Shown: positions 1-4,205 of the stretch, one piece after another
How the letters are laid out: each line of letters begins with the position of its first letter
Position numbering within the stretch: the first letter of the stretch is position 1
The notes under the pieces: model-generated
Database searches by the model: none
Told to the model about the DNA's origin: nothing
The model's input: only the letters and a program-made list of their open reading frames with translations
Origin: an uncultured bacterium
GTDB taxonomy: Bacteria > Actinomycetota > Aquicultoria > SKW223
Direction: 5' to 3'
Assembly: GCA_938042205.1 (NCBI GenBank)
Contig: CALIRS010000105.1
Location: forward strand, 1 to 5,764
Length of the DNA: 5,764 nucleotides
Translations under genes and position numbers: made by a program

Positions 1-370
1 CAATCTGTTGTGGCTTTTGCTCTATCTCCTGAAGCAATCTCTCAGTGGCTTCTCTCAGTTCGTCAAAATCCTTTTCGCTGTATGCCTTATATAGCCTATC
101 AGTCTCTCTTGATGTTTCATACTTTGGAAGATCTTTAGCCAACGAAACCACTATAAAACCGTTTATCTTAGTTAAAAGTTGTTCGGCTATTGACCTCTTC
201 ACCTCAATTTGTGCATCTGGAGACATGGGCTTATAGACAACAGATCCTTCCATAGGCTCTTTTGAAACGTCCTCAATGTGCAAGCATCCCAGCCTGTGGA
301 GTGTTGAAATTGTCTTGTAGAAATGTTTCTTAGGTCCTAAAATCTGAACCTTTGCCATTTTAATGATCAT
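1..370 (-). CDS. ntpI: V/A-type ATP synthase subunit I, N-terminal part (runs off window)
   Basis: I translated this by hand from the minus strand: 123 full codons with no stop, continuing past position 1. The protein begins MIIKMAKVQILGPKKHF and continues with LHRLGCLHIEDVS (about residues 24-36). This is the N-terminal pattern of V/A-ATPase subunit I (the a-subunit/Vph1 family), whose cytoplasmic domain starts with a short strand, a 'GPK' turn and an 'LH.LG.LHIED' helix-strand. The full family protein is about 600-660 residues. It joins the peripheral stalks to the membrane ring and forms the ion half-channels. Only the cytoplasmic N-domain is present, so no membrane segment is expected or seen; the end at residues 105-123 is charged and helical. 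The ATG at 370 is chosen over the ATG at 358 because an AGGAGGG site lies 6 nt upstream of it. It follows the stalk subunit gene by 22 nt, as expected in a V-ATPase operon. The family is confident; the symbol follows Enterococcus naming (atpI is the synonym). Confidence 0.9.
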   Translation of the reverse strand, partial: MIIKMAKVQILGPKKHFYKTISTLHRLGCLHIEDVSKEPMEGSVVYKPMSPDAQIEVKRSIAEQLLTKINGFIVVSLAKDLPKYETSRETDRLYKAYSEKDFDELREATERLLQEIEQKPQQI

Positions 371-376
371 GTGATT

Positions 377-383
377 CCCTCCT
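377..383 (-). promoter_or_regulatory. Strong ribosome-binding site for subunit I
   Basis: The minus strand reads AGGAGGG, then 6 nt, then ATG at 370. The match to the anti-Shine-Dalgarno sequence is nearly perfect and the spacing is ideal. It fixes the subunit I start at 370; the alternative ATG at 358 would be 18 nt away. The site sits in the 22-nt gap after the stalk subunit stop codon, so subunit I has its own initiation signal. Confidence 0.85.
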
Positions 384-392
384 AGCCCCCTT

Positions 393-737
393 TTAAGAGC
401 TAATTAAAACTTCGACAAGCTTGCTTAATGCAACCCCTCTCTTCTTCTCTGCGCTGTCAAGTATTTTCCTTGCTTCTTCTTCTGCTTCCTTTAAAATTCT
501 TTCAGCTTCTGCTTTTGCTTTTTGAATCTCTTTTTCTCGAAGAGCTTTCGCTTCCTTGATGCCTTCTTCCTCAGCTTTCTTCAAGGTTAAATTTGCTTTT
601 TCTTTTGCCTTTTCTATGTATTCGTCAGCTTCTTTTCTCGCCTGTTCTATCCTCGAAGATATCTCGAGCTCTTTGCTGCGAATAGCAAGGAGTGGCGACT
701 CATATTCTTTATTCCCTTTGTGATGATCGTCAGCCAA
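393..737 (-). CDS. V/A-type ATP synthase peripheral-stalk subunit (H/G type), coiled coil
   Basis: This is a 114-residue, highly charged Lys/Glu/Ala-rich protein with no membrane segment or signal peptide. After a short polar start, residues 14-37 (beginning SPLLAIRSKELEI) resemble the N-terminus of archaeal/bacterial V/A-ATPase subunit H (AhaH; called G in Thermus and NtpF in Enterococcus). In that family the small subunit pairs with subunit E to form the peripheral stalk that stops the catalytic head from rotating. Residues about 18-100 look like one continuous helix, with alanines spaced 4, 7, 4, 7 apart (33, 37, 44, 48, 55 and later 74, 78, 85, 89, 96). This is a hendecad pattern typical of the right-handed stalk coiled coil. 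The length of about 105-115 residues is normal for the family. The start is TTG at 737, supported by AAGGAGG 7 nt upstream. It is the first gene after a 141-nt gap with a promoter and precedes subunit I. Low-complexity helices can mislead homology calls, but the position next to subunit I makes the assignment strong. Confidence 0.85.
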   Translation of the reverse strand: MADDHHKGNKEYESPLLAIRSKELEISSRIEQARKEADEYIEKAKEKANLTLKKAEEEGIKEAKALREKEIQKAKAEAERILKEAEEEARKILDSAEKKRGVALSKLVEVLISS

Positions 738-744
738 TTATCAT

Positions 745-751
745 CCTCCTT
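745..751 (-). promoter_or_regulatory. Ribosome-binding site deciding a TTG start
   Basis: The minus strand reads AAGGAGG, then ATGATAA, then TTG at 737. The 7-nt spacing selects TTG as the start of the stalk subunit gene. An ATG immediately after the Shine-Dalgarno (742-744) is too close to be used efficiently. It would read only four codons (M-I-I-G) before a TGA at 730-732, out of frame with the gene and overlapping its first codons. Confidence 0.75.
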
Positions 752-769
752 TCGTAAAGAAACAACTTA

Positions 770-798
770 ATTGAACACAAAGATTATTAGCTTGTCAA
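770..798 (-). promoter_or_regulatory. Predicted sigma-70-type promoter of the V-type ATPase operon
   Basis: On the minus strand a perfect -35 element TTGACA (793-798) is followed by a 17-bp spacer and TTCAAT (770-775), a 4/6 match to TATAAT. Transcription would begin near 763, leaving a leader of about 25 nt before the TTG start at 737, with the Shine-Dalgarno at 745-751 inside it. The DNA upstream (800-860) is very AT-rich and could act as an UP element. The perfect -35, ideal spacing and position in the only intergenic gap support the call; the -10 is imperfect and there is no experimental evidence. Confidence 0.6.
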
Positions 799-858
799 TG
801 TAATTAGTGAAAACCTTAACATAAAAGAAGCTTATATTAAACTTTTTATATCAATTAT

Positions 859-886
859 ATAGTTATTTATTTTTACCCTTAACTAT
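859..886 (-). repeat. Small inverted repeat spanning the cca stop codon
   Basis: ATAGTTA (880-886 on the minus strand) and TAACTAT (859-865) form a perfect 7-bp inverted repeat around a 14-nt loop, with the cca TAA stop (879-881) at the edge of the first arm. The stem is six A-T pairs and one G-C pair, the loop is long, and no T-run follows directly. It is therefore a poor intrinsic terminator, though it is the only hairpin candidate at the 3' end of the operon. It could be a weak mRNA 3'-end structure or chance in AT-rich DNA. Confidence 0.3.
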
Positions 887-2099
887 TATCTTTTTGCAGC
901 CACTTCTTAGCTTCTTCTTCGGTTTTTATATCCCCTTTAGCTTGAAGCATTTTCAAAGATTTAAGCTTTTCTCCGATAAGTGGCCCCTCTCTGACCCCCA
1001 TCCTTTTCAATGTATTGCCTGATAAAAAAGGCTTGATTTTCGTCGCATAGGTTGAAAACGTGGATGCTTCGATAAGCTCTCTTTTTAACTCTTCTCCCAG
1101 CTCATGAAGAGCAATAATGGTAACTGCCTGAAGCTGGGGGTATCTTGAGTTAAACACAATTTCCATTATCTCCTCTTTACTCTTTGCTGATCGGCTTTTA
1201 AGAGCTCTGTCTATCAGCATCGCAGCTCGTTTAAGAATTCTTTTAGGACCTACCTGCCACCATGGCCAGTAACTAAAACCTTCTTTTCTCGAATGATTAA
1301 AAAGCATTGCCCGAACGTAATAAATCAGCACTCTGTTTTCATCCATTAAAGGTGAAATTTTTTCAGCAGTTAGAAGTTCTTCGTCGAACCGTTCTAATGT
1401 TTTTAAAAATAAACTTAAGCTTGCATCTGGAAATAATCTCTCAAAAAGGTTAGCCTTTTCAAGCCACCTCAATGCTTTTCCAAGATTTTTCTTAATAAAA
1501 AAATCTAACTCATTATTAATCCTCTCTTTCGCCTCCATAAGTATTAAGTCCGCTTTCTTTCTCGCCAGCAAAAGAGTCGCCCTCTCGGGCGAGAAATCTA
1601 TCTCAACCACATACCTCACCAACCTGAGCAGTCTTACAGGATCCTCGTCGAAACACTTCGAATTAACCATCTTGAGAATTCCCTTTTTTAAATCTTTCAA
1701 ACCTCCGCTTAAATCAATTACATATTGCGACTCTCTGCTTGACACAAAAGACGGAAATTCATCCCCTCTTACAGCAAGTGCATTCACTGTGAAGTCACGG
1801 GATTTTAAAAACCTCAAGAGTTCTCCTTCTTGAAAGTCGACCGAGAATTTTTTATCAGGCGAGACACACCTGTAAAAAGGAAATTTTCTGCCAGGCTTAA
1901 AGCAGTGAAAGCCAGTTATCTCTGTGAATTTCTTAACAATATTGTCAAGTGGCTCACTCACCAAAACATCGACGTCATTAAAGCTTCTGTTCAAAAGTAA
2001 ATCTCTGACACAACCACCATACAAATAAAACTTCTTTGCTGAAGAAACGCACTTCTCGATTGCTCGATAGATAGTTATGTTTCTTGTAGTGTTAACCAT
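879..2099 (-). CDS. cca: tRNA nucleotidyltransferase (CCA-adding enzyme family, class II)
   Basis: This 406-residue enzyme of the class II tRNA nucleotidyltransferase/poly(A) polymerase family adds or repairs the 3'-CCA end of tRNAs from CTP and ATP without a template. Family motifs appear in order: nucleotidyl-transfer loop GGCVRD (28-33), metal-binding DVD (Asp42, Asp44), RDFTVNAL (101-108), the GG.KDL segment (132-137), nucleotide-recognition EDPVRLLR (152-159), ERINNEL (192-198), and a C-terminal tRNA-binding segment with GNTL..MGV..GPLIGEKL (361-379). Length is normal for the family. No HD phosphohydrolase motif is visible, unlike the E. coli enzyme. Start: ATG at 2099, 12 nt after the THEP1 stop, with only a weak AAAAGAGA as ribosome-binding site. 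It is probably the last gene of the nnr-CBS-alr-THEP1-cca cluster. Motifs alone cannot decide whether it is a full CCA-adding enzyme or a specialised CC- or A-adding enzyme, or exclude poly(A) polymerase. With no partner in view, CCA addition is the simplest reading. Confidence 0.9.
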   Translation of the reverse strand: MVNTTRNITIYRAIEKCVSSAKKFYLYGGCVRDLLLNRSFNDVDVLVSEPLDNIVKKFTEITGFHCFKPGRKFPFYRCVSPDKKFSVDFQEGELLRFLKSRDFTVNALAVRGDEFPSFVSSRESQYVIDLSGGLKDLKKGILKMVNSKCFDEDPVRLLRLVRYVVEIDFSPERATLLLARKKADLILMEAKERINNELDFFIKKNLGKALRWLEKANLFERLFPDASLSLFLKTLERFDEELLTAEKISPLMDENRVLIYYVRAMLFNHSRKEGFSYWPWWQVGPKRILKRAAMLIDRALKSRSAKSKEEIMEIVFNSRYPQLQAVTIIALHELGEELKRELIEASTFSTYATKIKPFLSGNTLKRMGVREGPLIGEKLKSLKMLQAKGDIKTEEEAKKWLQKDNS

Positions 2100-2111
2100 A
2101 ATTGTCTCTTT

Positions 2112-2630
2112 TCATCTGCTTCGAACCAGCAGCTGAATTTGCTTAAATATTTGATTACGATTTGTTAGAGTCACCTCCAGCATATAATCGCTTTCATGTT
2201 TAATCCATTCGACAAGCTCGTTTCTTATTTTCCCGCAAGTAGCAATAACATTGCAGTTCGATTTAAATAGCATTTTAATGAAAGTATTAAACTTAAAAGA
2301 GAGAAGTTCCATTTTCCCGATTTCGTCAATCAGATAAAAGAAATCAGGGTTGATATCTCCTTCAAAAAGACTTTTAAGGCCGTCCTCGAACTCCTGAACA
2401 AAAACATAGTATTTTCCGATTTGGGGGTGTTTGAGTCCTGTTCGTGCCAGTGGCCACCGCCGACCTTCAAAAGTTACCACATCAAAACCTGCTCTTCTCC
2501 CTTTCTCTCGTATCTCTTCTGTATAGAAACCTTTTTTCAAAGAAATGTTTTCTGATAGCTTCTTTATGATTGTAGTTTTTCCCGTTCCCGGCGCACCGGT
2601 GACAATGATTTTCACCGGCTGATCCACCAT
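2112..2630 (-). CDS. THEP1-family nucleoside triphosphatase
   Basis: This is a 172-residue P-loop NTPase. The Walker A motif GAPGTGKTT is at 12-20, directly after the first strand (KIIVT). Walker B is YLIDEIG at 99-105, with Asp102 and Glu103. The segment GFYTEEIREKGRRAGFDV (34-51) and IDEIGKMEL (101-109) are hallmarks of the THEP1 family (Aquifex and archaeal THEP1, human cancer-related NTPase). These enzymes hydrolyse ATP, GTP and other NTPs in vitro and have no settled physiological role. The length of about 170-190 residues is typical, and the conserved TNR near the C-terminus (156-158) is present. It is predicted to be soluble and cytoplasmic. Start: ATG at 2630, with AAAGGA 5 nt upstream overlapping the alr stop codon; the gap to alr is 9 nt. 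It sits between alr and cca in an apparent operon. A link to RNA metabolism through cca is possible, but nothing in the sequence shows it. Confidence 0.9.
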   Translation of the reverse strand: MVDQPVKIIVTGAPGTGKTTIIKKLSENISLKKGFYTEEIREKGRRAGFDVVTFEGRRWPLARTGLKHPQIGKYYVFVQEFEDGLKSLFEGDINPDFFYLIDEIGKMELLSFKFNTFIKMLFKSNCNVIATCGKIRNELVEWIKHESDYMLEVTLTNRNQIFKQIQLLVRSR

Positions 2631-2639
2631 TTTCGTCCT

Positions 2640-3728
2640 TTAATCGGAATAGACACGAGGGATTCGATTCCCCAGTCTTGAAAGTACTTCATAAGAAATG
2701 GTACCCACCTCTACGGCAATTTCTTCAGCATTATTTTTCGGACCGATAATCTCTGCTATATCGCCAACTTTTATGTTCAGTCCCGTAACATCAATTAATA
2801 GTTGGTCCATGCAGATAATGCCAACTGAACTTACCAGCTTACCATTGATAGCAACTTTCAGTTTCCCGGAAAGAGTCCGAAAGATGCCATCTGCATATCC
2901 CACCGGACACACAGCAACTCTTGATAAAGATTTTGCCCGCCAGGTAAGCCCGTAACTAACTCCTTCCCCAGGCATAACTTCATTTACGCACACAATTTTG
3001 CATTTTAAAGAAAGAGCTGGTTTAAGAACCACCATGCGTTTTGTTTCGGAAGAGGGGAAGTAGCCATATATTCCAATTCCAGCTCTAACCATATCGAAGC
3101 TTGATTCAGGATAGTTAATAATGCCTCCGGTATTTGCAATATGGAAGTAAATATCTTGATATCTTTCGAGTTTCTTTCTGATTTCTAAAAATCTCCTTAG
3201 CTGCATTTTTGCAAATTCATCCTCAGCTTTTTCTGAAGTTGCCAGATGACTGTAGATGCCTTCAATTTTTATTCCTGGCATCGAGGCAGCTCTTACGATA
3301 AAATCCAGTGCTTTGCTCACAGGAACTCCGAGCCGGTTCATACCAGTATTTATTTTTATGTGACATCTCAAAAGGGAATTGAGGTTTTTCGCAATTTTTG
3401 ATGCAGTATAAAGGCTTTTTTCTGTATAAATCGTGACTGCAATATTACTCCTAATCAGTTCGGTGATTTCATCTTCTTCAGGTTCAAAAAAAGTTAGTAT
3501 CGGGGACTTAATTCCAGCTTTCCTTAGAGCAATTCCTTCAAACCCATGAGCGACCCCTAACCACTCTGCTCCTGCCTGAATTGCTGTTCGTGCTGTTTCA
3601 ATGAGACCATGGCCATAAGCATTTGCTTTGACCACCGCCATAAACTTTGTATTCTTTCCTGAGAGCTTTTTCAGCTGTTTAATATTGTGCGTGATCGCTG
3701 AACGACTTACTTCAATCCAGGCTTTCAT
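2640..3728 (-). CDS. alr: Alanine racemase (PLP-dependent)
   Basis: This 362-residue fold-type III PLP enzyme interconverts L- and D-alanine, supplying D-alanine for peptidoglycan in the cytoplasm. The PLP-binding lysine is Lys34 in AVVKANAYGHG (31-41). The barrel domain also shows KINTGMNRLG (125-134) and the phosphate-contact region RAGIGIYG (215-222). The C-terminal beta domain supplies the second catalytic base Tyr259 in GVSYG (256-260), then VGYADGIFR (276-284), the CMDQ segment (306-309) that contributes to the partner active site, and a family-typical C-terminal YEVLSRLGNRIPRVY (346-360). Length is normal (about 360-390), with nothing missing. Start: ATG at 3728, 6 nt after the CBS gene stop; its Shine-Dalgarno AAGGAA (3738-3743) lies in the last two sense codons of that gene with 9-nt spacing. 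nnr near alr is a recurring bacterial arrangement, which supports the operon. Confidence 0.96.
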   Translation of the reverse strand: MKAWIEVSRSAITHNIKQLKKLSGKNTKFMAVVKANAYGHGLIETARTAIQAGAEWLGVAHGFEGIALRKAGIKSPILTFFEPEEDEITELIRSNIAVTIYTEKSLYTASKIAKNLNSLLRCHIKINTGMNRLGVPVSKALDFIVRAASMPGIKIEGIYSHLATSEKAEDEFAKMQLRRFLEIRKKLERYQDIYFHIANTGGIINYPESSFDMVRAGIGIYGYFPSSETKRMVVLKPALSLKCKIVCVNEVMPGEGVSYGLTWRAKSLSRVAVCPVGYADGIFRTLSGKLKVAINGKLVSSVGIICMDQLLIDVTGLNIKVGDIAEIIGPKNNAEEIAVEVGTISYEVLSRLGNRIPRVYSD

Positions 3729-3734
3729 AAAAAG

Positions 3735-4202
3735 TTATTCCTTATTTGATTCCGACTCTCCCACAATAGATTTGATAATATCCCTCTTACTGATGATCCC
3801 CACTACCTTTTTCCCTTCAACTACAGGGATTCTACTAATATGCTTTTCAAACATTAGGGTCGCTGCTTCTTCAATATCGCTTTCTGGTTTAACAGTATAA
3901 ACATTCTTTGTCATTACCTGTTCAGCTGTAGCTCCAATTGCCTTTCGAAACTCCTCCTCAAATCTTTTAATTCCTCCAAGGTAAATAATGGCATCAAGTA
4001 ACTGAATATATGTTGGAAAATGGATTTTAATGTCTTTTACAATTAAATCGCTTTCAGTGACAATACCTGTTAATTCACCATTTTCATCAACCACAGGAAC
4101 GCCGCCTATGTTATGTTTTAAAAAGATATCAGCAATATCTTTTACTGGAGTGTCCGGTTTCACCGTGATTATGTTTTTTGTCATAACATCTTTTACCTTC
4201 AT
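3735..4202 (-). CDS. Two-CBS-domain protein, likely adenine-nucleotide sensor
   Basis: This 155-residue protein consists almost entirely of a tandem CBS (Bateman) module. CBS1 spans about residues 1-56 and opens VKDVMTKNIITV. CBS2 spans about 94-147 and opens AEQVMTKNVYTV, so the two halves are clear internal duplicates. Each ends with the G-h-x-T/S-x-x-D signature that contacts adenosyl-ligand ribose in ligand-binding CBS domains: GIVTESD (46-52) and GIISKRD (135-141). A roughly 38-residue insert (57-94) with aromatic and hydrophobic residues (HFPTYIQLLDAIIYL) separates them; a similar insert occurs in many stand-alone bacterial CBS proteins. There is no enzymatic, membrane or DNA-binding domain, so it probably binds ATP, ADP, AMP or a related ligand and acts on another protein. 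The partner is unknown; Nnr and Alr are candidates only by position. Start: ATG at 4202, 3 nt after the nnr stop, with GGAGGG 6 nt upstream. The fold is confident, the function is not. Confidence 0.88.
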   Translation of the reverse strand: MKVKDVMTKNIITVKPDTPVKDIADIFLKHNIGGVPVVDENGELTGIVTESDLIVKDIKIHFPTYIQLLDAIIYLGGIKRFEEEFRKAIGATAEQVMTKNVYTVKPESDIEEAATLMFEKHISRIPVVEGKKVVGIISKRDIIKSIVGESESNKE

Positions 4203-4205
4203 TTT

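Larger units (their letters stand above)
738..878. other. Intergenic region between cca and the V-ATPase operon
   Basis: This 141-nt stretch is the only non-coding gap longer than 25 nt. It is strongly AT-rich. It contains the predicted leftward promoter and ribosome-binding site listed separately, and one arm of a weak inverted repeat at the cca end. A second TATAAT occurs on the minus strand at 854-859, but the hexamer 17 bp upstream (TTAAGG) matches TTGACA at only 3/6. I see no tRNA, no riboswitch-like structured leader, no small ORF with a credible start, and no GC-rich hairpin with a T-run. Confidence 0.7.

Noticed and set aside
45..236. Plus-strand open frame of 63 codons near the window start
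   Set aside because: The minus strand here encodes the well-matched N-terminus of V-ATPase subunit I; the plus-strand frame is Ser/Leu-rich antisense translation.
421..680. Repetitive-looking CTTCTT/GCTTTT stretches, considered as a microsatellite or CRISPR-like repeat
   Set aside because: They are the reverse complement of Lys/Glu/Ala codons in a coiled-coil gene; spacing follows protein periodicity and there are no identical repeat units.
738..878. Possible riboswitch or small RNA in the gap upstream of the V-ATPase genes
   Set aside because: The predicted leader is only about 25 nt, the region is AT-rich without conserved-looking stems, and no GC-rich hairpin is visible.
814..883. Repeated heptamer GTTAAGG on the minus strand (814-820 and 877-883), considered as an operator pair
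   Set aside because: The copies are 63 bp apart, one overlaps the cca stop codon, and such short words recur easily in AT-rich DNA; there is no dyad symmetry.
2698..2955. Plus-strand open frame opposite alr (85 codons)
   Set aside because: It lies wholly inside the confidently identified alanine racemase on the other strand, has no credible ribosome-binding site and no recognisable protein pattern.
3628..3900. Plus-strand open frame opposite the alr/CBS junction (90 codons)
   Set aside because: It is hydrophobic by translation of antisense codons and spans two real genes, with no family features; it is a shadow of the minus-strand genes.
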